Assembly: GCA_964484465.1 (NCBI GenBank)
Contig: CAZAFL010000006.1
Coordinates: 65,628 to 129,627, forward strand
Reading direction: 5' to 3'
Origin: CAZAFL01 sp964484465
GTDB taxonomy: Bacteria; Bacteroidota; Ignavibacteria; UBA10030; SZUA-254
Length of the DNA: 64,000 bases
The notes under the pieces were generated by a model. That model saw nothing but the letters and a program-made list of their open reading frames with translations, was not told the origin of the DNA and ran no database searches. Shown in pieces: positions 26,543 to 34,881 of this stretch; position 1 is the stretch's first letter, and each line of letters opens with the position of its first letter. Made by a program: the position numbers and the translations under genes.

Positions 26543-27412
26543 ATGTCACAAAAAATGCCGGATCGATTAATTACAGTAGGTCATAGCCCCGACCCCGATG
26601 ATGCATTCATGTTTTACGGACTTGCCTCCGGCAAGGTGAAACTCGACGGCATCAGGATTGAGCACCTGCTCGAAGATATCCAATCCCTGAACGAGCGGGC
26701 GATGCAGGCAGGTAAATATCATGAAGTCCCGCTGCTCGATGTAACCGCAATTTCCGCTCATGCATTTCCGTATGTTGCAGATAAGTTTTGGATACTGAGA
26801 ACGGGCGCAAGTATGGGTGAAGGCTACGGCCCGGTTATTATATCGAAAAAATATTCTTCGCTGGATGAATTGAAAGGAAAGAAAGTCGGAACACCCGGTC
26901 CCTTTACCACAGCGTCACTCCTCTTTAAGATCTTTACCGATGGAATCAACAATGTCGACATGCAATTCGACAAAATTATGGAGGCAGTCGATGAGGGAAT
27001 AATCGATGCCGGTTTGCTCATACATGAAGGACAGATTACCTATCAATCATTAGGGTTTAACAAGATTCTCGATTTTGGAGAATTATGGGAAGAGAAAACA
27101 AAAGGTCTTCCGCTTCCGCTGGGACTCGATGTTGTACGAAAAGATCTGGGAGCGGCACTTGCTGAAAAATTATCAGAAGGACTCCGGGACAGCATCAGGT
27201 ATGGTTATGAACATCAGGATGAATCAATCCCCTACTCAATGCAGTGGGGGAGAGGAATCGATTATAAACTTGGGGAAAAATTTGTGAAGATGTATGTAAG
27301 CGAGTTGACGATTGATATGGGAGATGAGGGAAGACGGGCTCTGGAACGCCTGTTTACCCTCGGCAAGAATAGAGGTCTCATCCCTGCCGTGGAAAGCTTC
27401 GATTTACACTAG
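26543..27412 (+). CDS. mqnD: 1,4-dihydroxy-6-naphthoate synthase (menaquinone, futalosine route)
   Basis: About 289 residues. The N-terminal VGHSPDPDDAFMFYGLASG and the later LGLDVVRKDLG match MqnD, a periplasmic-binding-protein-like fold that converts cyclic dehypoxanthine futalosine to dihydroxynaphthoate. DDAFMFY and the following LLEDIQSLNERA are typical. An upstream in-frame ATG (26486) would add a Cys-rich stretch not found in the family, so the ATG at 26543 was preferred. It lies 7 kb from the rest of the mqn genes and points the opposite way; it converges with the dioxygenase-like gene, 12 bp between stops. Confidence 0.93.
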   Translation: MSQKMPDRLITVGHSPDPDDAFMFYGLASGKVKLDGIRIEHLLEDIQSLNERAMQAGKYHEVPLLDVTAISAHAFPYVADKFWILRTGASMGEGYGPVIISKKYSSLDELKGKKVGTPGPFTTASLLFKIFTDGINNVDMQFDKIMEAVDEGIIDAGLLIHEGQITYQSLGFNKILDFGELWEEKTKGLPLPLGLDVVRKDLGAALAEKLSEGLRDSIRYGYEHQDESIPYSMQWGRGIDYKLGEKFVKMYVSELTIDMGDEGRRALERLFTLGKNRGLIPAVESFDLH

Positions 27413-27424
27413 CGATTTTGGTAT

Positions 27425-28054
27425 CTATCTGTAGTCGGGGATATTTAATCCAAGAATAATATCCCTTTTACCTCGCCACACTCCATCCCTTCCTTTCGTA
27501 AGAGTGATGATGCCGGAGCCGCAGCGCTGTTGCTGTCTAGCGCGCTCCTCTTTAGTAAGCAAAGGGTCTCCCTCGAAAAGATATTCATCAAAATAGTATT
27601 CATTCTTACCGGGCTCTTTAATAATAGGGTGAACGTGTGCCGGAATATGATTACCAGGATAGGGCGCCGGTCTGATTGTGCGAAACTTATACCGTCCGCG
27701 CTCATCGGTTTTCATCCACCCGCGTAAATGCCCGTGACGACGCGCGTTGCCTGTTTGCACCTTTGCTGGTGAGTAATGCCCAGTTGCATCAGTGTGATAC
27801 ACATAGAGGATTACATTCGGTGCGGGAGTCTTCCCGTCTAATTTGTAGATTATTCCCTCGATTTCCATAGGCTCGCCCGGCTCGTTGCTGTCAGGAATCG
27901 TTGTCTGCCAGCTCAAATGTTTCGGCATGTTCTGATAAATTCCTTCACATCCGTCGCAATGTCCACCGATGTGTTGGCGGACCTTGTCCTGGGCGAAGAG
28001 GGTGGCGCTGAGTAAGCAGAGCAGTGCAATCAAAAGTGTGGCGGTAATCCTCAT
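27425..28054 (-). CDS. Exported intradiol dioxygenase-like protein
   Basis: 209 residues with a signal peptide (LLIALLCLLSATLFAQ). The mature part carries EIEGIIYKLDGKTPAPNVIL, then VYHTDATGHYSP, RRHGHLRGWMKTDERGRYKF, and RPAPYPGNHIPAHVH, the beta-sandwich core of protocatechuate/intradiol dioxygenases. Family iron ligands (two Tyr, two His) could be the Tyr in LYVYHTD, the Tyr in APYPG and the His pair in PAHVH. Secreted members in Bacteroidota have mostly unknown substrates. The short region at 28071-28247 just upstream may be part of the same transcription unit. A GAAAGG ribosome site precedes the ATG. Confidence 0.85.
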   Translation of the reverse strand: MRITATLLIALLCLLSATLFAQDKVRQHIGGHCDGCEGIYQNMPKHLSWQTTIPDSNEPGEPMEIEGIIYKLDGKTPAPNVILYVYHTDATGHYSPAKVQTGNARRHGHLRGWMKTDERGRYKFRTIRPAPYPGNHIPAHVHPIIKEPGKNEYYFDEYLFEGDPLLTKEERARQQQRCGSGIITLTKGRDGVWRGKRDIILGLNIPDYR

Positions 28055-28070
28055 CCATTCTACCTTTCTC

Positions 28071-28247
28071 TTACTGTGTCAATTGTAATTGTAGATGAAG
28101 CGATTTCGTTGTATTAATCGTTAGAGGTTTTATAAGGGTCTGGAAGCCCTCTTTGTATACGACAAGTTCTATTGAGTTCGATATTCTGAAAGTATTGAGA
28201 ATGCCAACCTCAGTTGACTCGTTTAACTGTATCTGATTCCTTCCCAA
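28071..28247 (-). CDS. Small ORF or domain relic in phase with the upstream gene
   Basis: 58 codons from a TTG to a TAA: it reads LGRNQIQLNESTEVGILN, then RISNSIELVVYKEGFQT and SLHLQLQLTQ. The alternating beta-strand pattern resembles the last strands of a carboxypeptidase-regulatory-like or PEGA-type sandwich. It is in the same phase as the preceding gene (stop at 28257), separated from it only by TAA TAA ATT CGT, so it may be a domain cut off by a stop mutation, or an independent small gene. No clear ribosome site was seen. Confidence 0.4.
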   Translation of the reverse strand: MGRNQIQLNESTEVGILNTFRISNSIELVVYKEGFQTLIKPLTINTTKSLHLQLQLTQ

Positions 28248-28256
28248 ACGAATTTA

Positions 28257-29084
28257 TTATTTCGCGACAATTCCCAGCCATGGCATTTCCTTCCCGGAGG
28301 AATTATCGTCAGAGTTAATCATTGCGTCCATCTCTTCCGATTTGAACAAGCAGTCGTTCCATTTCCGCATGAGTGATTTGCCTTCAAGTTCTCCATATGC
28401 CGTGATGAGGATTTGCTCAGGTGTACTGGCGTTGACCAGGTCAATGCTTCTTCGCGCATGCCACACATAGTGATTGGCGCCTGTGCCGTAAGAGCTGAAG
28501 AAGGCTATACATGTTAACGGATAGTGCTCCTTTACGAGTGCATCATGGAAACGGGTCATCACAAAATCGTATACAGCGTCCATCGGGGGCTTGACCCACT
28601 CTGAATGCAGACGGACATATCGTAATTCGGTAACTGTCGGCTGAAACGCTGGAGGAAAATAGCTCCCCGATGAGTCCCACGACCAAATCTCATTATGGTG
28701 GATGCGGAGCGTTGTATGGGCGGTATCGCTGTAGGGGTTCACGAAATCTTTGAAGATTTTTCTCACATCGTCCGGAAGTTTTGAGGGCTGGTCGAGTTCA
28801 CCATACGACGCCCGTGCGCGAAGGGAAACATATTTTCCCTCCGGATTATTGAAGCTGTATGACGGATTGACCGGCAGACTATGTGCCAGGAGGATCGAAT
28901 CCCGCAGCCGTGTCTGTGTTTTTCCGACCCGTTCGAAATCGGCGATCGATTGCGGCAGTACTTCATCGATGTGTACCGTCCAGAGTTTCGATAGATGGAC
29001 ATTCTTCTGAGCGGTGACCCTCGCAGGAGCAATGAGAATAATCAATAAGGAGAAACAATAGACGGAGAGAGGAAAAGGTTTCAT
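28257..29084 (-). CDS. Exported protein of unknown function
   Basis: About 275 residues from the ATG at 29084, which begins a signal peptide (FPLSVYCFSLLIILIAPARVTAQ). An upstream in-frame start would add a long unlikely leader. The mature protein has ELRYVRLHSEWVKPP, then VYDFVMTRFHDALV and CIAFFSSYGTGANHYVWHARR, and I recognise no family. It is followed after two stops by the small frame at 28071-28247 and then by the dioxygenase-like gene. It is divergent from the small exported protein gene at 29186 across a 101-bp AT-rich region that must hold both promoters. Confidence 0.7.
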   Translation of the reverse strand: MKPFPLSVYCFSLLIILIAPARVTAQKNVHLSKLWTVHIDEVLPQSIADFERVGKTQTRLRDSILLAHSLPVNPSYSFNNPEGKYVSLRARASYGELDQPSKLPDDVRKIFKDFVNPYSDTAHTTLRIHHNEIWSWDSSGSYFPPAFQPTVTELRYVRLHSEWVKPPMDAVYDFVMTRFHDALVKEHYPLTCIAFFSSYGTGANHYVWHARRSIDLVNASTPEQILITAYGELEGKSLMRKWNDCLFKSEEMDAMINSDDNSSGKEMPWLGIVAK

Positions 29085-29185
29085 AATGTTCTTGTAATTA
29101 TTATTCGAATATATATAAAAAAGATGAAAATACCCGAGTACAGGAACTTCTTTAACAAAAACATTGTAATATATTCTAATAATAT

Positions 29186-29560
29186 ATGAAATTCGCAAAG
29201 CGCATTATTATCCTTTCGGTTTGTCTTGCCGTTATCGTCGGACAAGTGCCGTATGGCTATCTTTATTGTTCCTTCATGAAACAGCCGGTCAGCTCCGGTA
29301 TGCAACTTAAATGTTTGAGAGGAAATCAGGAGCGGCAGAGAAACTCTGCTGTGCTTTCATCATTGTTTCGGTCACAACGACGAATCGAGAAAGCAACAAC
29401 GGATCGTTATGAGGGCGCCGTGTACAAGCATATTGCCGGTGATTTCACAGCTTCCGCTTCACCCGGTTATTCTCTCCGTTACCAGAAAGACTTTGCATCG
29501 CTTTCGGAAACCCTCCCTCTTCCTGATATTGTCATATCCAATTGTAGTTTGAGAATTTAA
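29186..29560 (+). CDS. Small exported protein of unknown function
   Basis: 124 residues with an N-terminal hydrophobic signal (FAKRIIILSVCLAVIVGQVPYG), then a Ser/Arg-rich body with three Cys after the signal. No family is recognised. It is divergent from the exported protein gene at 28257-29084. The preceding 60 bp are very AT-rich with no clear ribosome site, as is usual in this group. It could be a spurious frame, but the signal peptide and isolated position favour a gene. Confidence 0.5.
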   Translation: MKFAKRIIILSVCLAVIVGQVPYGYLYCSFMKQPVSSGMQLKCLRGNQERQRNSAVLSSLFRSQRRIEKATTDRYEGAVYKHIAGDFTASASPGYSLRYQKDFASLSETLPLPDIVISNCSLRI

Positions 29561-29655
29561 GAATCTCTCCATTCAGATTCGTTCAAGCTTCCGGCATTCA
29601 ATTACGGCCGGAAATAAATCCTTATTGTTCAGACAATCTTAACAGGAGAACTACA

Positions 29656-30375
29656 ATGAAACTTACCATTATAGCGGCTGCCGTGTTGATGGTTGCAGGC
29701 GCATGCAGGATGCAGAATGCGCCGCCCCGGGACGTATTGCAGGACGAAACACAGCAGCAAGAAATCATTCACGCCATTGTCGGGGATCATTCCATGATGT
29801 TGAAACTTATAGATGAAATCAAAAAGAGTGAGCATGCGAGTATGATGATACATCACTTGCTGACATCGGGTGATTCCTCGGCGATGGAAAATTGCCCCAT
29901 GAACGCGAACAACGTAACTAATGATGCTGCAAAAAGCCCCTATGCGGGAGAGGAGACGCGTACAATAAAATCTCTTTCCCCCGACGAAATACAGAAATAT
30001 CTGGATGGTGAAGGAATGGGGCTTGCAAAAGCAGCAGAACTGAATCATTATCCCGGTCCTCGCCATGTTCTTGCCCTTGCGTCGGAACTACACCTGACCG
30101 GTGAACAAAAAGATAAGACGCAGGATGCATTCAACATCATGCATGAGAAAGCGGTTTCGCTCGGCAAGCAGATTGTGGACAAAGAGAAGAATCTGAATAA
30201 GCAATTTGCTGACGGCACTGTTACCGCAAAAGTTCTTGAATCCTCCACGCTTGAACTCGCAAACCTCCAAGGAACGTTAAGGGCTACTCACCTGCTGGCA
30301 CATATCAGGATGAGAGACATCCTCACAGATGAGCAAGCGAAAAAATATGATGAGATGCGGGGATACAGGAATTAG
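29656..30375 (+). CDS. Spy/CpxP-like periplasmic lipoprotein
   Basis: 239 residues. The signal ends VAGAC with Cys17 as a fitting lipobox. After a Met/His-containing stretch (ENCPMN, DHSMM) comes YLDGEGMGLAKAAELNHYPG and a helical part with LTGEQKDKTQDAFNIMHEKA, ELANLQGTLRATHLLAHIRM and LTDEQAKKYDEMRGY. The LTxEQ motifs at both ends are the mark of the Spy/CpxP fold, which binds misfolded proteins or metals in the periplasm. It lies directly before an ECF sigma operon that contains a second Spy-like protein, separated by a hairpin terminator. An ACAGGAG ribosome site precedes the ATG. Confidence 0.82.
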   Translation: MKLTIIAAAVLMVAGACRMQNAPPRDVLQDETQQQEIIHAIVGDHSMMLKLIDEIKKSEHASMMIHHLLTSGDSSAMENCPMNANNVTNDAAKSPYAGEETRTIKSLSPDEIQKYLDGEGMGLAKAAELNHYPGPRHVLALASELHLTGEQKDKTQDAFNIMHEKAVSLGKQIVDKEKNLNKQFADGTVTAKVLESSTLELANLQGTLRATHLLAHIRMRDILTDEQAKKYDEMRGYRN

Positions 30376-30413
30376 CCTGGCAAGCTGTTCAGCACATCAA
30401 CATTGAAGTTCAA

Positions 30414-30448
30414 TCATGCAGGGGTTCTCATCGGGAATCCCTGCATGA
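30414..30448 (+). terminator. Hairpin terminator after the Spy-like lipoprotein gene
   Basis: TCATGCAGGG pairs with CCCTGCATGA around a 15-nt loop (further TTC/GAA pairing inside it). It lies 38 bp past the stop. The T-run after it is weak. Confidence 0.6.
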
Positions 30449-30602
30449 TTTCTCACGGCTGATTAAACTTCCCCCGTAATCGAAAATCAAATATATAGCC
30501 CCTAATTTCTTACATTTCAAGGCTTTGCAATGAAATCCAGCATTGCAAGAAATTGCTTGGAAATGTGTCTAATTCTCTAAACGCCATCATGATGGAATTT
30601 GC

Positions 30603-31199
30603 GTGAATCGGGTTGCCGAGAGACGTGCCGGACAACATCAGAACAATCAATCAGTTTATGATTTTGAGGGAATCTACAAGCTCTGTGGTGCAAGGATTCT
30701 TCGATTAGCATACCGCTTCACGTGGGATCAGGAGCAGGCACGTGATGTGACACAGGATGTGTTTCTCAAAGTTTATGAGCACATGGAAGAGTTTCGGAAT
30801 GAATCGGAAGTATATACATGGGTTCACCGGATTGCAGTAAATCACATGTTGAATTTTTTACGACGCGAGCGACGAAAGAAGTGGTATGATATTATGGATC
30901 AACGTATTGGCGCCATTCTCCGCGAAGAGTCGTCAAAAGGTCGGTCGGATATGAGCTCCCCGTCATTAACACCTCATCAGGTTATGGAGCAGGCCGAACG
31001 CGAAAAGACCGTGTGGGAGGCCATCGAATCACTTGCACCGAAATACCGTATCCCGTTCGTACTATTTCGCTTCGAAGAGATGAGCTATCAGCAGATTGCG
31101 GACTCTATGAGTCTCAGCCTGAGCGCAGTGGAGGCGAGGATACATCGGGCGAAGAAACAACTCATCAAAAAACTAGAGCCAGTGATAGAACACATCTAA
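30603..31199 (+). CDS. ECF-type RNA polymerase sigma factor
   Basis: 198 residues. Region 2 covers about 22-100 (DFEGIYKLCGARILRLAYRF, DVTQDVFLKVYEHMEEFR, VYTWVHRIAVNHMLNFLRR) and region 4 about 130-195 (YRIPFVLFRFEEMSYQQIAD, SLSAVEARIHRAKKQL). The start is a GTG; an upstream ATG in another phase quickly ends. It directs transcription of stress genes when released from the anti-sigma factor, whose gene starts 12 bp downstream. The linker between regions 2 and 4 is longer than usual (DMSSPSLTPHQVMEQAERE). Confidence 0.93.
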   Translation: MNRVAERRAGQHQNNQSVYDFEGIYKLCGARILRLAYRFTWDQEQARDVTQDVFLKVYEHMEEFRNESEVYTWVHRIAVNHMLNFLRRERRKKWYDIMDQRIGAILREESSKGRSDMSSPSLTPHQVMEQAEREKTVWEAIESLAPKYRIPFVLFRFEEMSYQQIADSMSLSLSAVEARIHRAKKQLIKKLEPVIEHI

Positions 31200-31211
31200 A
31201 AGGAAATGTTT

Positions 31212-31664
31212 ATGATCAAACATGTTACAAAATTATTTCTGTCGTGGCATGAGGGGAAAATTTCCGGGCAGGAGAATTCCCTTATCGAACGGCACTTGGA
31301 ACAATGTGATAGCTGCCGGAATTATTACAAGAAAATGTCGAGGGTTTTTAACGACAACTCATTGCTCGCGTTAGGGGAACTTCAACCTGACCCGTATTTA
31401 CCCAACAGAATTGAATCGCTACTTAATGAATCAGAACGAATACCGAACCGAAGATTTTATCCTGCCTTACGATGGTCTATTGCAGGAATAGGCGCTGTGC
31501 TGGCAGTAATTATCGGCGTTTATATCGGGAATGACCTATCGGTCTCTCAACCGGCTTCCCTGACCGTGAACGATATGAGCGATTATTATAGTGTCATTGC
31601 CCAGCATGGTTCAGTAGATCGAATGAATTATAACGACGAACCTGTTCGGGGAGTACAGCAATGA
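31212..31664 (+). CDS. Zinc-binding anti-sigma factor, membrane-anchored
   Basis: 150 residues. Residues 1-60 hold a ZAS-type motif: HEGKISGQENSLIERHL and CDSC, giving His28, Cys32, Cys35. A membrane segment (about 88-106, SIAGIGAVLAVIIGVYIG) follows and a short outer domain. It should hold the ECF sigma factor inactive in the cytoplasm until an envelope signal. The ATG at 31212 is preferred because the AAAAGGA site lies at the right distance; 31206 is too close. The stop overlaps the ATG of the Spy-like gene, showing coupling. Confidence 0.88.
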   Translation: MIKHVTKLFLSWHEGKISGQENSLIERHLEQCDSCRNYYKKMSRVFNDNSLLALGELQPDPYLPNRIESLLNESERIPNRRFYPALRWSIAGIGAVLAVIIGVYIGNDLSVSQPASLTVNDMSDYYSVIAQHGSVDRMNYNDEPVRGVQQ

Positions 31665-32188
31665 AAATGAAAATGTTGATCGGGGTTCTTATTTTTCTTA
31701 TTCTTATTAATCTTGCCACGATCGGGACATTTCTTTACGTCCGGTTTAGCCATCATCGTCCGCCGATGATGCCCGGGTTTGATGACCATCTTCCACCACC
31801 ACCACTCATGAATATCGATGAAGGACAGAGAGAAAAGGTGATGAAATTGATGGAAGAGCTTCAAAATGAGACGACAGAACTGCGGGAAAAGGCGGACAAG
31901 CTTGAACGCCGAACATTCGAGCTGATGGAAAAAACTCCGGCATCTGAAGACAGCATCGATCAAAATCTCAGCGCATTGTCCTCAGTTCGGCTTGAGCTCA
32001 GCAGGAGATTCACAATGAAGCTTCTCGGAATGAAATCATTTCTCACTCCTGAACAACAGCGGGTAATGTTCAGGTCGATCGGAAAAGAACACCATGGTCC
32101 TGGAAACGGTCCTCCGGTACGGCCACGAGGGCCGGAACCTGGCGGCAGAGATTTCCCGCCGCCGGGTCCACCACCTGATAACGAATAA
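31661..32188 (+). CDS. Spy/CpxP-like membrane-anchored protein, signal input of the ECF operon
   Basis: 175 residues: a membrane anchor (KMLIGVLIFLILINLATIG), a His/Met/Pro-rich stretch (SHHRPPMMPGFDDH), a helical core with IDEGQREKVMKLMEELQNE, LSALSSVRLELSRRF and FLTPEQQRVMFRSIG, and a Pro/Gly-rich tail. The core fits the Spy/CnrX family, whose members sense metals or misfolding and control ECF sigma factors through an anti-sigma factor. The order sigma, anti-sigma, sensor and the ATGA overlap with the anti-sigma gene support such a module. His and Met residues near the anchor are candidate metal ligands (inference). Confidence 0.82.
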   Translation: MKMKMLIGVLIFLILINLATIGTFLYVRFSHHRPPMMPGFDDHLPPPPLMNIDEGQREKVMKLMEELQNETTELREKADKLERRTFELMEKTPASEDSIDQNLSALSSVRLELSRRFTMKLLGMKSFLTPEQQRVMFRSIGKEHHGPGNGPPVRPRGPEPGGRDFPPPGPPPDNE

Positions 32189-32227
32189 TGCTATGGCTAT
32201 TGAAACGGGCCACTATTCATACTTAAA

Positions 32228-32470
32228 TTGATTTCCTCACGAACAGAAAGAGATCGCTATGATAAGAAAAGTACGGTACTGTTCTGTTATATTTCTCTCA
32301 GCATTTATTCACTGCTCGGTGAAAAGATCACAGAATTAGTCCGTGGACAACAAAGCGGTGGCTTCCATACAGTTGAATGGAATGCAAGCTCGATGCCAAC
32401 AGGCATTTATGTATATCGGCTGGCCACAGAGACTATATCAGAATCGCGTAAGTTAATTTTGATTCGTTGA
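32228..32470 (+). pseudogene. Orphan T9SS C-terminal sorting domain fragment
   Basis: The frame ends in a typical T9SS type A sorting-domain tail: SLSIYSLLGEKITELVRGQQ, then TVEWNASSMPTGIYVYRLAT and SRKLILIR. The upstream part of the cargo protein, including the expected NYPNPFNP, is missing, and the first 30 residues (from a TTG) do not belong to the domain. It looks like the end of a deleted gene. No ribosome site was seen. The remaining gaps 32189-32227 and 32471-32573 show nothing else. Confidence 0.7.
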
Positions 32471-32573
32471 TGATATAAATGTGCACTGTATGTTGCAAGA
32501 AAAATACTTCCTTGTGTGTCTAACCATGCAGTGACAATTCTCATAATTCACAATCCTTTGAAAGGTGGATTTT

Positions 32574-33566
32574 ATGATGAAAAAATCGGGTGCCATTGCG
32601 GTCATGTTACTATTGACAGGGACACTAATTTACGGATGTTATGATAATTCGCAGAGTACTCAACCAATAATCGGCTCATCAGGCAACATGGAGAATATGA
32701 TTGCTTCCGGTATTGCTCAAAATGAGCTCACTCTCTTACGATTGGGGGGAATCGATACCGCCAGCGGGAAAGGAATATTCTCAATCGGATGGCGACAGTT
32801 TTTCGACCCGCGATGCCAGGGGGACACGACAGTCGGACATGCGATGGCAATCGGATTTGAAAACAGCGAGCCGTTAGCCTCGATGAGACGTGCGGGCATC
32901 GATATGGGTTCTGTTGTTCTCCGTTACGGAAGCAATAATACAACTTTACAAAAACACATTTCTCCTGACGGGCGTGTCATCTATACTTCTTCATTAGGAC
33001 CGCATGACAACAGCACAAATATTTCGTTCATTTCAGGAGGCACGTATACGTTCGATGTGAGCGGCTCTGCTAAATTCAGTTCGTTCACCACCTCCGTTAC
33101 TGCTCCTTCGGCTCTCATTGCGATTTCAAACCCCGCACGAAGGGACTCCATCAATACAACGAACGATCTCACTATCACCTGGAGTGGCGGTAGCGCATCA
33201 AGTATCTTGATTGCCGTTGCTGCACAGCCTCCACCGCCGATCGGATTCGGAGATCCCCGCGGACCCGGTGGTCCGCCTCCAGTCGGTGGTGGACCAATAG
33301 GCCCGGGTATGGGTAGTATGAGACCACCTCCGGGTGATCATCCCCCGATACTTGATTCCACGAAAGCGATTGTTGTACGGCTTAGCACCAATACCGGAAC
33401 GTATACTGTTCCAGCGGCGAAACTACAGGATCTGGTTTCAAGAACAGGTGCGCACGGACTGCTTGTATCAGTGTCGCAGATGGTTGTAAATGATGTGATG
33501 CATGATGGAGGAATAGTTCATGTCGTGTTTCGCAACGGCGACGGGGTGATGGTGAAAGTACAGTAG
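32574..33566 (+). CDS. Probable lipoprotein with a Pro/Gly-rich insertion, function unknown
   Basis: About 330 residues. The signal ends LIYGC, a lipobox. The mature part holds a beta-rich N-terminal region (ELTLLRLGGIDTASGKGIFS), a SGSAKFSSFTTSVTAPSA stretch, a LTITWSGGSASSILIAV strand pair and then a Pro/Gly-rich segment of about 45 residues (GPGGPPPVGGGPIGPGMG) before a C-terminal beta region. I recognise no family. The start was chosen at the ATG behind AAAGGTGGA rather than the GTG inside that site. It lies after the ECF operon with its own gap and ends in a strong terminator. Confidence 0.78.
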   Translation: MMKKSGAIAVMLLLTGTLIYGCYDNSQSTQPIIGSSGNMENMIASGIAQNELTLLRLGGIDTASGKGIFSIGWRQFFDPRCQGDTTVGHAMAIGFENSEPLASMRRAGIDMGSVVLRYGSNNTTLQKHISPDGRVIYTSSLGPHDNSTNISFISGGTYTFDVSGSAKFSSFTTSVTAPSALIAISNPARRDSINTTNDLTITWSGGSASSILIAVAAQPPPPIGFGDPRGPGGPPPVGGGPIGPGMGSMRPPPGDHPPILDSTKAIVVRLSTNTGTYTVPAAKLQDLVSRTGAHGLLVSVSQMVVNDVMHDGGIVHVVFRNGDGVMVKVQ

Positions 33567-33592
33567 CTGTTCTCTTCCTTACAAAAACAACG

Positions 33593-33629
33593 AACGCCGC
33601 TCAGCATATCTTTGAGCGGCGTTTTTTTA
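33593..33629 (+). terminator. Rho-independent terminator
   Basis: AACGCCGCTCA pairs with TTGAGCGGCGTT around an 8-nt loop, followed by seven T. It lies 26 bp past the lipoprotein stop. Confidence 0.9.
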
Positions 33630-33672
33630 TCATTGTTATTCTAAAGAAAATACTATTCAGCACAACATCCTC

Positions 33673-33753
33673 CCTTTATCAAGGGTGCTGCAACGACCAA
33701 ACTCTCTGTCCCGACATCACATGTCGGGACATCTCCCTTCATACGAAGGGAGA
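33673..33753. repeat. Cluster of three palindromes
   Basis: Three hairpins in a row: CCCTT/AAGGG (33673-33686), GTCCCGACAT/ATGTCGGGAC (33708-33730, perfect 10-bp stem, 3-nt loop) and TCTCCCTTC/GAAGGGAGA (33732-33753, perfect 9-bp stem, 4-nt loop). They lie in the convergent gap before mqnC. The TCCCGAC core also occurs in element B at 9445-9460. They could end transcription from either side or be a REP-like unit. Confidence 0.65.
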
Positions 33754-33777
33754 ATTGTAAAAGCTAGCGCAGCAGAA

Positions 33778-34881
33778 CTACGCTGCTTCAGCTTTCTTGT
33801 GAATCTTAAGAATTTCGTACAGCGTTGTACGCTGTGCCGGGATGAAGCCGGCTTCCTGTATCAATCCAATTACCTCTTCAGTGTTTGTCTTGTTGACAAA
33901 ATTTGCTGCAGCATGCACGTTCTCTTCAAAAAGAGTTCCTCCAAAATCATCCCCGCCGAAGTGGAGAGCGATCTGACCGATTTTCTTGCCTTCTGAGAAC
34001 CACGATGCCTGGATATGGTCAAAATTGTCGAGGTAGATTCTTGAGATCGCCATGATTTGCAGGTACCGTGTAGACGTCGCGTAATGTGGAATAATTTTTT
34101 CCAGCGGGGTGTTGCCCGGCTTGAAACTCCACGGAACGAATGCAGTGAAGCCGTGGGTTTCATCCTGCAATTGCCGGATTGATTCGAGGTGTTCGATGAT
34201 ATCTTCATCCGTTTCGATATGACCGTACATCATTGTGGCTGTCGATTTGAAGCCGATCTTGTGTGCTTCACGCATGACATCGAGCCAGTCTCTCGAAGTG
34301 CCTTTCAAACTACTGATTTTCCGCTTGACATGATCCGATAATATTTCTGCGCCGCCGCCCGGTATGGTCCTTTGCCCGGCATCCCATAATTTTTTCAAAA
34401 CCTCGTGAAGGGTCAACCCCGAAACATTCGCCATGCCAATGATTTCCGATGTCGACCAGAAATGCGGCATCACTTCAGGGACATCCTTGACCGTGCGGCT
34501 AACCATTTCAACATAATACTCGAAGGGAATTGCCGGGTTCACACCTCCCTGCAGGAGAACTGTGGTTACTCCCTGCGCCGCTGCCCGTTTGAAACCGTCG
34601 ATCATGTGATCGACTGAATAGGTGTATTCACCCTTTTCGCCCGGGTGGCGATAGAATGCGCAGAAGATGCAATCGACGTTGCAGATGTTGGTATAGTTCG
34701 GGTTGGTGTCGATGACGAACGTGACCTGAGGTTTGGGATTTTTTTTGAACCGGATTTCATTGGCTAAGTCGCCGAGGTCGAGCAGTTCCGCTTTTTGAAG
34801 AAGGAAGAGCCCTTCTTCCCGCGAGATGCGTTCGTTGTTTCTGACTTTTTCAAAAATGGTGGAGAGTTGCATACACGGCAT
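33778..34881 (-). CDS. mqnC: Cyclic dehypoxanthine futalosine synthase
   Basis: 367 residues, radical SAM. The cluster motif CNVDCIFC gives Cys67, Cys71, Cys74; other marks are TVLLQGGVNPAIPFEYYVEM, RTIPGGGAEIL, TMMYGHIETDED and FVPWSFKPGNTPLEK. It closes dehypoxanthine futalosine to the cyclic form in menaquinone synthesis. The ATG shares one base with the stop of the mqnE-mqnA fusion; a second in-frame ATG lies three codons on. It is the last gene of the ubiA-ubiX-ubiD-mqnEA-mqnC operon. Confidence 0.96.
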   Translation of the reverse strand: MPCMQLSTIFEKVRNNERISREEGLFLLQKAELLDLGDLANEIRFKKNPKPQVTFVIDTNPNYTNICNVDCIFCAFYRHPGEKGEYTYSVDHMIDGFKRAAAQGVTTVLLQGGVNPAIPFEYYVEMVSRTVKDVPEVMPHFWSTSEIIGMANVSGLTLHEVLKKLWDAGQRTIPGGGAEILSDHVKRKISSLKGTSRDWLDVMREAHKIGFKSTATMMYGHIETDEDIIEHLESIRQLQDETHGFTAFVPWSFKPGNTPLEKIIPHYATSTRYLQIMAISRIYLDNFDHIQASWFSEGKKIGQIALHFGGDDFGGTLFEENVHAAANFVNKTNTEEVIGLIQEAGFIPAQRTTLYEILKIHKKAEAA

